From: Chryseobacterium sp. Leaf405
GTDB taxonomy: Bacteria; Bacteroidota; Bacteroidia; Flavobacteriales; Weeksellaceae
Reading direction: 5' to 3'
Assembly: GCF_001425355.1 (NCBI RefSeq)
Contig: NZ_LMQN01000015.1
Location: 1,233,362-1,297,361 of the forward strand
Length of the DNA: 64,000 bases
The translations under genes and the position numbers were made by a program. Positions 18,113-26,554 of this stretch are shown piece by piece (position 1 is the first letter of the stretch; every line of letters starts with the position of its first letter). The notes beneath the pieces were generated by a model. It made no database searches. It was not told the DNA's origin and worked only from the letters and a program-made list of their open reading frames with translations.

Positions 18113-19174
18113 TTAAGCTTTCCCCAACAAAACCAAACTATGATCACTCCCACCCAAATGATTATAAAGAAGAATGTTTTTGATTTCTTTCGTCTTCACA
18201 GAATTAATCATCATCACTTCTGGAATCTCCTGATTTTTAAGAATATGACAAGCTATAAATGTTGAAAAACCACTTGCTGTATTGAATTCTCCACTTAAAT
18301 GTTTGTAATATACTAATGCAGAATTTTCAAATAAATCCATTGCTTTTGTATAATAAACATCCGATTTTGCATCTCCGCTGAAACCTAAAATTACAGCATC
18401 AATATGATCTGTTTTCAAATTATTTTTAACTAAGAAATCTTCAATAAATTTTGGAGTTTCTTCTAAATCTAATGTATTAATGATTTGAATATCTTTTAAT
18501 TGAGCGTAAGAAGTTTCTGTTTTATCTTTTCCTAAAACAAAAAAACTTGCCCCTTCTCCCCAAATTGACCCATCAGTTGTTGAATTCAAATAGTCAACGG
18601 GAAGATTTTCTTCTTTTTTAATGGTTTTGTTTAATTTATACAATTCCATTGTTCGGTCGGTTTGCTCGTCTGTTGAACCTACCAGAACGTTTTCTGCTTC
18701 GCCATCATTAATCTGCAATTTTGCATCCAACAATGAAAATTCCAGAGATGAAGAAGTATTTACATACGTGAAATTATAACCGTGACACTGTAATCCCAGA
18801 GCAATTTGTCCTGCAACGGTATTGTGAGTAGATTGAATAAAAAACGTCGGAGTCAAAAACTCTTCATTATTATCCAATACATTTTTTAAGAATTTTTCAG
18901 AATCCTGAGAACAGCCGATTCCTGTTCCCACGATAACAGCATCGGGCTTTTCAATTCCGGCTTCTTTTAAAGCATATTGTGAAGCTACTGAACTCATTTT
19001 TACGGTTTTAGACATTCTTCTGATCATTGCAGGCGGAATGAATTCTTTGTAAATCGGTTCGATAGCTTTTAATACCTGAGGTGAATTGACAGGTTTAAGA
19101 TTGGTGAAAAAATTTTCATTTAAAGTATCCTGAACAGAGATACAAGCCGTACTGTTAATATAAACTGGAATCAT
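18113..19174 (-). CDS. Ketosynthase-like chain-length factor (catalytically dead KS)
   Basis: I start at the ATG ending at 19174 (MIPVYINSTACIS), which gives an ATGA overlap with the upstream ketosynthase; a reading from 19201 adds nine residues. The thiolase fold is complete (353 residues), but the catalytic Cys is replaced: the nucleophile elbow reads YVNTSSSLEF (Ser141). The two active-site histidine blocks read LGFSGDAKSD and LSGEFNTASG, so both His are also lost. This is the pattern of a chain-length factor, which pairs with an active KS to set product length. The partner is the gene immediately upstream. Aryl polyene systems use such a heterodimer. Confidence 0.78.
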   Translation of the reverse strand: MIPVYINSTACISVQDTLNENFFTNLKPVNSPQVLKAIEPIYKEFIPPAMIRRMSKTVKMSSVASQYALKEAGIEKPDAVIVGTGIGCSQDSEKFLKNVLDNNEEFLTPTFFIQSTHNTVAGQIALGLQCHGYNFTYVNTSSSLEFSLLDAKLQINDGEAENVLVGSTDEQTDRTMELYKLNKTIKKEENLPVDYLNSTTDGSIWGEGASFFVLGKDKTETSYAQLKDIQIINTLDLEETPKFIEDFLVKNNLKTDHIDAVILGFSGDAKSDVYYTKAMDLFENSALVYYKHLSGEFNTASGFSTFIACHILKNQEIPEVMMINSVKTKEIKNILLYNHLGGSDHSLVLLGKA

Positions 19175-20370
19175 GATTTTGAGAAAATTAAAGTTGAACA
19201 ATTTCCTCCAAAACCAAATGAATTGGAAAGAACATGATTGATGTTTTTCTCTTTGAGTTCAGTCACTGGTGTTAAATTAAATTCCTCCATTTTTGTTTTA
19301 AAATTCAGATTCGGAAAAATTACATTGTTATTCATTGCCAATAATGAATATACTGCTTCAATTCCCGCAGCAGCAGCCAAAGTGTGACCTGTAAATGCTT
19401 TTGTAGAACTGAATTCAGGAACATTGTTTTCTCCAAAAATTCGGATCATTGCAATTCCTTCCGATAAATCATTATTCGGAGTTGCCGTTCCGTGAACATT
19501 AATATAATCGATGTTTTCTTTCTCTAAACCAGAAACTTTTAACGCTTTTTCCATCGCTAAATAAGCACCTTGTCCGTTTTCCGAAGAAGCGGTTTGATGA
19601 TGAGCGTCATTGGCATTTCCGTATCCTGAAAGATAACCTAAAACTTTTTTATTTTGTTTTTTAACAACTTCATCAGATTCTAAAACAATGAAAGCGGCTG
19701 CCTCACCCAAATTCAGACCTTTTCTGTCGTTATCAAATGGAGTATTATAAGAATCCGTCAAAATCATCAGGGTATTAAAACCATTCAAAGTAAATTTTGA
19801 AAGTGAGTCTGTACCGCCGACAATCACACGATCTAAAACTCCGTTTTTAATCAGTTTTGCACCCATCATAATCGCATTGGCAGCAGACGAACAGGCCGTA
19901 CTGATGGTTGAAACCATACCTTTTAAGCCCAGATAATCTGCAATCAATAATGATGAATTTCCCGCATCATGTGAGTCAATGTATTTTTGCTTATCAGGGA
20001 AGTCTTCGTAAGTGTAGAAATATTTTTCCGTAATATCCATTCCGCCAACGCTGGTTGAGGAAATCAGTCCGGTTTTATATTCATTAATGTTAGAAATTCC
20101 GGCACTTTCTACAGCTTCTTTTGCGGCAACCATTCCTAATAAAGAAGTTCTTGTCGCATTATTATCTTCATTTAGCTGAAGTTTTTCAACAAGCTCTTTA
20201 TTAGACAATTTTATCTCGCCCGTTTTGATATTTCCGGCGTGGCGGGTTTCAAAAAGGCTAATGTCTGAAATTCCGTGCTTTCCGGTCGTCAACGAAACAA
20301 AATTTTCTTCCACATTGTTCCCAATGGCGGAAATGATTCCCATTCCTGTTATGGCAATTTTTTGACTCAT
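19171..20370 (-). CDS. Beta-ketoacyl-ACP synthase (active KS of a KS/CLF pair)
   Basis: 399 residues with intact Cys160 in ISTACSSA, His293 in NVHGTATPNND and His329 in FTGHTLAA. The body resembles FabF. It overlaps the chain-length-factor-like gene by 4 bp (ATGA) and follows an ACP gene by 73 bp, so KS, CLF and ACP form one set. The likely role is repeated extension of the 4-coumaroyl starter with malonyl units to build the aryl polyene. Confidence 0.87.
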   Translation of the reverse strand: MSQKIAITGMGIISAIGNNVEENFVSLTTGKHGISDISLFETRHAGNIKTGEIKLSNKELVEKLQLNEDNNATRTSLLGMVAAKEAVESAGISNINEYKTGLISSTSVGGMDITEKYFYTYEDFPDKQKYIDSHDAGNSSLLIADYLGLKGMVSTISTACSSAANAIMMGAKLIKNGVLDRVIVGGTDSLSKFTLNGFNTLMILTDSYNTPFDNDRKGLNLGEAAAFIVLESDEVVKKQNKKVLGYLSGYGNANDAHHQTASSENGQGAYLAMEKALKVSGLEKENIDYINVHGTATPNNDLSEGIAMIRIFGENNVPEFSSTKAFTGHTLAAAAGIEAVYSLLAMNNNVIFPNLNFKTKMEEFNLTPVTELKEKNINHVLSNSFGFGGNCSTLIFSKS

Positions 20371-20377
20371 CTTTTAA

Positions 20378-20443
20378 TAATGTACCAGTGTGTCAATTTA
20401 CCAGTGTACCAAAATTGTTACATTGATATATTGTTAGATTGAA
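20378..20443. repeat. Intergenic repeat between KS and ACP 2
   Basis: This spacer holds near-repeats TGTACCAGTGTGTCAATTT and TACCAGTGTACCAAAATTG, then TTGTTACATTG. It resembles the spacer upstream of the ACP gene and the one after ACP 1. Such text is scattered in flavobacterial genomes. No gene fits. Confidence 0.4.
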
Positions 20444-20701
20444 TTATTTCGTTCTGTTTTCTTCAATGAATTTAGCCATTGTATCGATAGACGTAAAAAT
20501 TTCCTTTCCTTTTTTCGGATCGGCTAATTTGATTCCGTATTCTTTATCAAGAAGTACGATCAATTCCAAAGCATCAATAGAATCCAAACCAAGACCTCCT
20601 CCGAATAAAGGATCTGTATCTTTGATTTCTTCTACTGCAATGTCTTCAAGATTAAGGACTTCTACGATTTTGTGTTTTAATTCTTCTCTTAAGTTTTCCA
20701 T
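20444..20701 (-). CDS. Acyl carrier protein 2
   Basis: 85 residues, acidic, with phosphopantetheine site GLGLDSIDALEL (Ser41). The GGG at 34-36 before the site and the end ...FIEENRTK are typical of ACPs linked to aryl polyene KS/CLF sets. It probably carries the polyene intermediates made by the neighbouring KS/CLF pair. Spacers of 73-75 bp on both sides consist of repeat-like sequence, so the ACP gene may have its own transcript level. Confidence 0.9.
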   Translation of the reverse strand: MENLREELKHKIVEVLNLEDIAVEEIKDTDPLFGGGLGLDSIDALELIVLLDKEYGIKLADPKKGKEIFTSIDTMAKFIEENRTK

Positions 20702-20708
20702 AATTTCT

Positions 20709-20776
20709 TTAATTTACAATGTATCAGTTTACCAATTTTAAGATTGTTATAGTGTTACACTGTTATATTGTTACAT
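20709..20776. repeat. Intergenic repeat upstream of ACP 2
   Basis: It contains AATGTATCAGTTTACCAATTT followed by alternating TTGTTATAGTG / TTACACTGTTATATTGTTACA units. It mirrors the spacer on the other side of the ACP gene. Confidence 0.4.
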
Positions 20777-21325
20777 TTATAAAGTCAGCAAATATACGAA
20801 AGCATTATAACTTTCCTGATATAGTTCTACCCAGCCACACAATACTTTATCAGCCTTTCCAGACTGTAAAATCTGTTCCGAGTAATCGGTTAAAAATTTT
20901 TCATCAAATTCATCCAAAACGAAAAAAGCGTTCTCTGTCTGCATTTTATGTCTGATACTGATTTCACCCACACAAATATTGGGTAGGGTGTATACAAAAA
21001 CTGCAGGACTCGGAAAATAATTTTCCTGAGAATTAATGCTTTCCTGATATTTAAAATCAGTATCTAAACTTGATGATTTGTTGGCAAAAACTAAAGCGGT
21101 TCTGCTATGGTCTTCATCCTTTAAAATCATTTCAGAAGCTAGAAAAGCCAATTTGCTCAAATTATCCATTTTATGAAATTTAGGATAATTCAGTTCTAAA
21201 CTTTTATAAGCTTCTTTCGCAAAATCTGAAAAATTTTCGGTTTTGGTTTCAAAAATAATTTCGTTGTTGAGAATTATCTTTGAATTTTCTATGCTGCAAA
21301 TGTCTGTTTTCTTCATCATCTTCAT
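20777..21325 (-). CDS. Short ketosynthase N-terminal-like protein (Ketoacyl-synt_2 type)
   Basis: I start at the ATG ending at 21325, one base after the upstream stop, giving 182 residues; a longer reading from 21367 would overlap the upstream gene. The sequence covers only the N-terminal half of a thiolase fold: [31 protein letters not shown] and [21 protein letters not shown], the last being the block that holds the nucleophile in true ketosynthases. No His blocks exist. Proteins of this type occur in aryl polyene and flexirubin loci and are named chain-length factor-like or 3-oxoacyl-ACP synthase. It is likely a structural partner or regulator of a ketosynthase, not an enzyme alone. Confidence 0.65.
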   Translation of the reverse strand: MKMMKKTDICSIENSKIILNNEIIFETKTENFSDFAKEAYKSLELNYPKFHKMDNLSKLAFLASEMILKDEDHSRTALVFANKSSSLDTDFKYQESINSQENYFPSPAVFVYTLPNICVGEISIRHKMQTENAFFVLDEFDEKFLTDYSEQILQSGKADKVLCGWVELYQESYNAFVYLLTL

Positions 21326-21326
21326 T

Positions 21327-22475
21327 TTAACATTTTTCCAAAACAATGGCTGCATTACACCCGCCAAAACCTGAAGCTGTTTTCAAAATATATTTGATTT
21401 CCGCAGGTTGGTTTTCTTTTATAATATTCAAAGGTTGGGAAGTTCCCGTTTCTTTAAAATTTTTCGATGGAATTAAAGTATTTTTTAAAGCAGATTCCAT
21501 TGAAATAATGCTTTCCAATAAACCTGATGCTCCCAAACAATGTCCGTAATACCCTTTCATACTATTTAAAGGAACATTCTGTAATTCCATTCTGTTGAAA
21601 GCGATAGCTTCCATTTCGTCGTTATAGATTGTCGCCGTTCCGTGTGCAGAAATAAAATCTATTTGTTTTGCTGAAACGTTGGCTTCTGTCATAGCATTCC
21701 TGATACTCGCAAATAATCCGTCACCAGTTCTTGACGGTCCGGAAATGTGGTTGGCATCGTTAATCGCTGAATCTCCCAAGACTTTAAAACTAAACTTTTC
21801 GTTTTTATTTGATTCCGAAGTGATATAAACTGCTGCTGTTGCTTCACCAATATTGATTCCGTCACGGTTTTTATCGTAAGGTTTACAAATTTCAGTTCCG
21901 ATTGCGTGAAAAGAATTAAAGCCTGAAATCACAAACTCTGAAATTTCATCGCCGGCAATTACAAAAGCGTCTTTGTATTTTCCTGCCTGAATCATATTTT
22001 TAGCAACAGCAATCGCCATTACTCCGGAAACACAGGCATTGGAAACAACAATTGGTTTTGTTTTAAATCCAAAAAAATCAGCAATTTTCTGAGCTAAGGT
22101 TGAAAGGAAAACACTTTCGGGTAAAGTTTTTTGATTTTTTAATAAACTGATATTTCCTTTTGTTGTTGATAAAATAAAAGCCGTTTCTTCTGAAATGTTA
22201 TGTTTTTCAACCAAAGGTTTTAAACTTAATAAAAACATTTTTTCCAACCTTGTAAAATCCTGATTGTCATTCTGAGCTCCGTCGAAGTTTTTATTGAACT
22301 CTTCATTCAACTTTTCAGAACTAATCATAGAAGCGTAAAATGGCTCCTGATTTTCTATAATTTTATGTAAAGCTACGCCGGATTTTCCTTCTAAAAGGGC
22401 ATTCCAATTGGAAAGAACATCAAAACCTAAAGGTGTGACGCAGTTGTAATCTGTAATATACACTTCCTTCGTCAT
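21327..22475 (-). CDS. Beta-ketoacyl-ACP synthase
   Basis: 382 residues. The catalytic residues are intact: Cys148 in VVSNACVSG, His278 in [11 protein letters not shown] and His312 in [10 protein letters not shown]. Residues 63-74 ([12 protein letters not shown]) are encoded by a fragment of a dispersed repeat (22265-22288), apparently tolerated in a surface loop. The start codon overlaps the thioesterase stop (TAATG). Together with the short KS-like protein downstream it may make a second heterodimer, perhaps for priming or for the dialkylresorcinol chains. Confidence 0.83.
   Translation of the reverse strand: MTKEVYITDYNCVTPLGFDVLSNWNALLEGKSGVALHKIIENQEPFYASMISSEKLNEEFNKNFDGAQNDNQDFTRLEKMFLLSLKPLVEKHNISEETAFILSTTKGNISLLKNQKTLPESVFLSTLAQKIADFFGFKTKPIVVSNACVSGVMAIAVAKNMIQAGKYKDAFVIAGDEISEFVISGFNSFHAIGTEICKPYDKNRDGINIGEATAAVYITSESNKNEKFSFKVLGDSAINDANHISGPSRTGDGLFASIRNAMTEANVSAKQIDFISAHGTATIYNDEMEAIAFNRMELQNVPLNSMKGYYGHCLGASGLLESIISMESALKNTLIPSKNFKETGTSQPLNIIKENQPAEIKYILKTASGFGGCNAAIVLEKC
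22265..22288. repeat. Dispersed-repeat fragment inside a ketosynthase gene
   Basis: The plus strand reads TGTCATTCTGAGCTCCGTCG, a text I know as a common intergenic repeat of Flavobacteriia. Here it is read in frame on the minus strand. It shares its TGTCATTC start with the fragment at 7205. Confidence 0.45.
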
Positions 22476-22900
22476 TATAATCCCATTTTATCTTTCCACA
22501 CCTGAAAAAATTCAGGATTATATAAACATAAATTGTTGTCAGAATCAAGAAAAACCTGGATTGTTTCTCCCGAACAGACCAGTTTGTTTTCTTCGTTAAA
22601 AAGTTCGTATCGGTAAATTAATTTCGCTGAAGCTGAATTCACGAAAGTGGTTACAATATTGAAGGTTTCTCCGTATTTTAAAGGAAGAAAATGTTCGCAA
22701 GTACTTTTTACAATCGGGGTTACATAACCTGCTTTTTGAATGTCAAGATAAGTTAAACCGTGTTCACGACCAAAAGCTTCTCTGCCGTCTTCAAAATAGA
22801 CGATATAATGCCCATGCCAGACAATTCCGAGAGGATCTGTTTCGTTGAAACGTACCCGAACTTTCTCTGTATAACTGATTATATCTTCTTTAGACTGCAT
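22475..22900 (-). CDS. Acyl thioesterase (4-hydroxybenzoyl-CoA thioesterase/YbgC family)
   Basis: 141 residues, a single hotdog domain. The family motif RFNETDPLGIVWHGHYIVYFEDGREAFG carries the catalytic Asp22. Such enzymes hydrolyse acyl-CoA or acyl-ACP thioesters. In aryl polyene loci a thioesterase is thought to edit or release chains. It is coupled to the downstream ketosynthase (TAATG) and overlaps the upstream permease gene by 11 bp, so it is a fixed part of the operon. Confidence 0.85.
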   Translation of the reverse strand: MQSKEDIISYTEKVRVRFNETDPLGIVWHGHYIVYFEDGREAFGREHGLTYLDIQKAGYVTPIVKSTCEHFLPLKYGETFNIVTTFVNSASAKLIYRYELFNEENKLVCSGETIQVFLDSDNNLCLYNPEFFQVWKDKMGL

Positions 22901-24158
22901 TTTGTTTTCTTTCGTAAATTAATGAAATTCCGACCATTGCAAGGTAGAATAAAAATAAGAATGTCAATTCTTTTGCTATTCCGCCGATTCCGCTGTTTCT
23001 TAAAATAATGTCATAATACGCATTTAATCCCCAATTCATCGGAGAGAATTTCGCAATAGTCTGCATGAATTCTGGCATTAAAAAAACAGGAACCCAGATT
23101 CCACCAACTGCAGCTAAAACAACTACGGAAGTTGCTCCAAATGGCGCAGATTGTTCCTGGGTGTCAGCAATTGTTCCTAATAAAACTCCAAATCCAATTG
23201 CTGCTAACCCTGAAAATAAGGTGACAACGATAAGTTGGAACATTTTTCCAGTGACATCAAATTGCGGTAAATCCATGTAAGGGAAAAGGTAAATTCCCAC
23301 AGCAACCATCAGCAAAAACTGAATGATGCAGATGATCAAATAAGTAAACGTTTTTCCTAAAATATGAACAAAGTAAGGCGTCGGGCTAATTCTTGCTCTC
23401 ACGCTCGTTCCCTGACTTTTTTCTTTAACCAAATTAATCGACAAAGGTACGACGATAAAGAAAATGGCAAACAGCGCCCAAGCCGGAACATTGTGCTGAA
23501 CCGAATTTGGCATCACATCCATTTTTCCTTTATGAGGCGTAATTTCTTTAAAGCTGATTAAATTTTTATTCTCTTCAAGATTTTCGGTTGTTCCCAACTG
23601 ATCCTGAAATGCTTTGTAAATCTTTTTATTCTCGATCTCAAAAACCATTTTATTAACGGCATTCATCACGTTATTTTTGAAACCGATATTGGTAGCGGGG
23701 TCAAAATAAAGATGAATGTCTTTGGCTTTCACCGCTGGTAACTGAGCTTTATCAGAATTTTCTTCCAGACCAAACGAGCTTACAATCGTCTGAACTTTGG
23801 AATCAATATTTGAATTTAAATCTTTCGTTAAATTTTCAGGAATAACAATTGCCATCTGATAATCTCCTCCAAAAACCGCATCTTGGGCGGATTTTTCAGT
23901 ATAATTGGTCAAAAGCTCGAAAGTTTTACTGCTTTCAAGTTCGTGCTTTATATTTTTTGAAATTTCAGATTTGTCGTTATCAATAAAAATAATCGGGATT
24001 TTAGAACCTTCCAAGTTTTTGAAAGTTGAATCCTGAATCAAGGTAATCGTGATAATCAGCAATAAGGGCATCACGAAAATGATGACGATTCCTCCAATAT
24101 CTCTTTTCAATAAAAGAATTTCTTTAACGAAGCTTCTCCACAATTTATACAACAACAT
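22890..24158 (-). CDS. ABC-2 type transporter permease
   Basis: 422 residues. One N-terminal helix (about 22-42), a long extracytoplasmic loop (about 45-220) and five or six C-terminal helices (about 225-415) form the ABC2_membrane_3 / YhhJ layout. Conserved text includes KEKSQGTSVRARISPTPYF at the domain junction. It pairs with the ATPase encoded just upstream (14-bp overlap). Together they may export a pigment precursor or a lipid component to the periplasm. Confidence 0.85.
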   Translation of the reverse strand: MLLYKLWRSFVKEILLLKRDIGGIVIIFVMPLLLIITITLIQDSTFKNLEGSKIPIIFIDNDKSEISKNIKHELESSKTFELLTNYTEKSAQDAVFGGDYQMAIVIPENLTKDLNSNIDSKVQTIVSSFGLEENSDKAQLPAVKAKDIHLYFDPATNIGFKNNVMNAVNKMVFEIENKKIYKAFQDQLGTTENLEENKNLISFKEITPHKGKMDVMPNSVQHNVPAWALFAIFFIVVPLSINLVKEKSQGTSVRARISPTPYFVHILGKTFTYLIICIIQFLLMVAVGIYLFPYMDLPQFDVTGKMFQLIVVTLFSGLAAIGFGVLLGTIADTQEQSAPFGATSVVVLAAVGGIWVPVFLMPEFMQTIAKFSPMNWGLNAYYDIILRNSGIGGIAKELTFLFLFYLAMVGISLIYERKQNAV

Positions 24159-24900
24159 CTCTTAATTCTTTTCCGGTTAATGAAATGAACACATCTTCTA
24201 AATTTTCGGCACTCGCCACTCTGTTCACCAATTCTTCAGGCGTTCCGACAGCGTGGATTTTCCCGTGATCGATGATAGCAATTTTTGTACAGAACTCCTC
24301 CGCTTCCGAAAGGTGGTGCGAAGTGTAAATGATGCAAGTTCCTTTTTTATTTAAATCCAAAAGGTAATCGATGATTGCTTTTTTAGACTGAACATCAACA
24401 CCAACAGTCGGTTCGTCAAGAAACAGAACTTTCGGATTGTGAAGTGTTCCGGCAATCAAATTACAACGGCGCTTCATTCCTCCTGAAAACTGTTCTACTT
24501 TTTTATCAGCAAATTTTGATAAACCCATAATTTCTAAGGATTCATCAATCGCATTTCTTAGTTTTTTGTGGCTTAAACCGTACAGACTTCCGAAGAACAT
24601 TAAGTTTTCTTTAGCTGTTAAGGTCGGATATAAAGCATATTCCTGCGGAACAATTCCGATGATTTGTCTTAATTTAAAACCCTCTTTTTGAGGTGATAAA
24701 CCGTTGATTTTAAAGCTTCCTGAAGTAGGTTTTATCAACCCCGAAAGCATGGAAATCAATGTTGTTTTTCCGGCTCCGTTGGGTCCGAGAATTCCGTAGA
24801 TTTCATCTTTTTCAATCGTCAACGAGATATCATTTACAGAAAATTCTTCTGCATTTTTATATTTTTTATATAAATTTTTAATCTCAATAAAATTCTCCAT
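24145..24900 (-). CDS. ABC transporter ATP-binding protein
   Basis: 251 residues. Walker A GPNGAGKTT at 39-47, Q-loop IVPQEYALYP, signature FSGGMKRR at 138-145, Walker B LFLDEPTVGVD at 159-169 and the H-loop in TSHHLSEAE are all intact. It belongs to the CcmA/DrrA-like exporter ATPases. It drives the ABC-2 permease encoded next to it. The stop of the BtrH-like gene's upstream neighbour and this start are adjacent, so the operon is tight. Confidence 0.9.
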   Translation of the reverse strand: MENFIEIKNLYKKYKNAEEFSVNDISLTIEKDEIYGILGPNGAGKTTLISMLSGLIKPTSGSFKINGLSPQKEGFKLRQIIGIVPQEYALYPTLTAKENLMFFGSLYGLSHKKLRNAIDESLEIMGLSKFADKKVEQFSGGMKRRCNLIAGTLHNPKVLFLDEPTVGVDVQSKKAIIDYLLDLNKKGTCIIYTSHHLSEAEEFCTKIAIIDHGKIHAVGTPEELVNRVASAENLEDVFISLTGKELRDVVV

Positions 24901-25896
24901 TTAGATCGCTTTTTTCAGTTTTTTATAGAAAGCTTCTTCCAGATCTGCGATATGGAGCATTGTTTTTGCAAGTTGATTGTAAATATCGCTTTTGGAATTT
25001 CTGTTTTTGTAAACTCTTGCAATATCTACTGCAAAATCTCTCCAAAGGTCGCCAATTGCTGTAATTTCTTTAGATAACTCTCTCAATTCATCATTTTTAA
25101 GAATTACCGCCGCTTCCTGTAAAAATGCACCATAAATAAACCTGAAACCACCACCGCCGGTACCGATTTCTTCCTGCATCCTGATTAATTGACCTAAATA
25201 ATGATTAGTTGTTTTTGTTCCTTTTTTCGCAGCCCATTTCGGGATACTTTTGGCTACCCATCTCATTGCTTTTACCCCAATAATAGGAACTGGAGCCAAC
25301 ATATTTTTACAGGTATCCTTAATTCCTTTTTTAATGGCTGATTCAAGATCCACATTTTCGGGAATATAAGTGGGGTAGTACATATGACCTTTCGGAGGAA
25401 GTGCCCCTTTGGCATATCTTACTTTTTCCAGTTCGGCTTCGGTCAGCGTTGTTGTGTAATCCATTACGGGATCACTGATCAGGAATTTTCCGTCTTCTTT
25501 TCCGTAAACGACTAAGTTGTGCGCATTGAAATGGAATTTATATTCTTCTGGGAAATAAGTCAGGTTAAAAACTCCAACCTGAAGTCCTGTCGGGATATTG
25601 TTTTCTAAATTTTTTTCTAATGCTTTTTGAGCTTCTGCCGGATTTGAGAATTTTATTCTTTTAATTTTAATTCCGAGTCTTTTTGCTGCTTTGCTGAAAA
25701 TAGCACCGGGCATCGGACGATAACTGAAACCGGGAGCAAAATTTACTTTTAAAAAAGGCAGATATACAAAGAATAATCCCGAACCGATTCCGAAGATCAT
25801 CGGTTCGCTGAGTTTTAAGCCTTTGTTTAATAATAAATTAGAGGCAACACCGTTTTCGCAATGTGCTGTCTGGTGATGTTCAAAATTAAGTTCCAT
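24901..25896 (-). CDS. BtrH N-terminal domain protein (papain-like acyltransferase/peptidase)
   Basis: 331 residues. The N-terminus has HHQTAHCENGVASNLL, with His12-Cys13, a hallmark of the BtrH N-terminal family. The pattern YKFHFNAHNLVVYGKEDGKFLISDPV further on supplies a second His and an Asp, as in papain-like folds. BtrH in butirosin synthesis transfers an acyl side chain from an ACP to the antibiotic. By analogy this protein could transfer the ACP-bound aryl polyene to the dialkylresorcinol hydroxyl, forming the flexirubin ester. That step is an inference. It is directly adjacent to the ABC ATPase gene and overlaps the upstream gene by one base. Confidence 0.75.
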   Translation of the reverse strand: MELNFEHHQTAHCENGVASNLLLNKGLKLSEPMIFGIGSGLFFVYLPFLKVNFAPGFSYRPMPGAIFSKAAKRLGIKIKRIKFSNPAEAQKALEKNLENNIPTGLQVGVFNLTYFPEEYKFHFNAHNLVVYGKEDGKFLISDPVMDYTTTLTEAELEKVRYAKGALPPKGHMYYPTYIPENVDLESAIKKGIKDTCKNMLAPVPIIGVKAMRWVAKSIPKWAAKKGTKTTNHYLGQLIRMQEEIGTGGGGFRFIYGAFLQEAAVILKNDELRELSKEITAIGDLWRDFAVDIARVYKNRNSKSDIYNQLAKTMLHIADLEEAFYKKLKKAI

Positions 25897-26300
25897 TATT
25901 TTCCGTCGAAGTTTTTTAATTCATCCACTGAAATTCCGAATGCATCGGCATATTTTTTCAGTACAGATTCGCTTAGTGTCTTAAAAATTTTTGGTTTTGC
26001 GTGTCTTTTCACTCGCCACTGCCACATTCCGACATAGGCTGCAAGAACCTGTAAATCCATCTTATTGAGTTCCATGAAATAAATAATAGGACTTACGATA
26101 TTACTGGCAACATTTTGTTTTGCTTCTTCAATTCTTTCGTTAATCAACGCTAAAGATTCGTCCAACGCTGCTTTTTTAACTTCCCAACCGATGCTGTTGG
26201 CTGTTGTATAATTATTATTTTCATCAGTCACGTACAAAACCTCGGTCATGTTGGCCGATTTTAGATTGCTTTCGTCTTGAGGAAGGTCTTGCTTTTTCAT
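25896..26300 (-). CDS. Small protein of unknown function, first gene of leftward group A
   Basis: 134 residues, no signal peptide or membrane segment. Residues about 40-70 are a helical stretch (ALDESLALINERIEEAKQ) and the C-terminal half has WQWRVKRHAKPKIFKTL. The end, LKKYADAFGISVDELKNF, resembles the last helices of an HTH (XRE-like) fold, but the usual first helices are not evident. I do not recognise a family. It leads the operon and is coupled to the BtrH gene (TAATG), which suggests a regulator or partner of BtrH. Confidence 0.6.
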   Translation of the reverse strand: MKKQDLPQDESNLKSANMTEVLYVTDENNNYTTANSIGWEVKKAALDESLALINERIEEAKQNVASNIVSPIIYFMELNKMDLQVLAAYVGMWQWRVKRHAKPKIFKTLSESVLKKYADAFGISVDELKNFDGK

Positions 26301-26325
26301 CTAAATATTCTTAAGTTTTAGATTT

Positions 26326-26346
26326 CAGATGAAAAATATTCATCTG
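26326..26346. promoter_or_regulatory. Inverted repeat in the leader of leftward group A
   Basis: CAGATGAA and TTCATCTG form an 8-bp inverted repeat with 5 nt between, about 26-46 bp upstream of the first gene of group A. It could be an operator or an mRNA hairpin. I found no convincing TTTG / TAnnTTTG promoter in the rest of this 254-bp interval. Confidence 0.35.
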
Positions 26347-26554
26347 TTTTGTGATTAACTTTATCAATCGGCTAAAATAGTGAAAATAGATTATATGTAA
26401 CTCATATTTATTTTTCATAAGATCAAAACACAATTCATATTCATCTCAATTAAGCATGAAAAATATCTCATATTTGTAAAATGGATAATCTGTAACAAAT
26501 GCGAGATTAATTCAGACTAATCCATTTGAAATTTGATTAATATAAAATAATACT

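Noticed and set aside
26326..26346. Inverted repeat upstream of group A as a terminator.
   Set aside because: It has no T run on the relevant strand and lies upstream of a start codon, so operator or leader hairpin is more likely; function not claimed.
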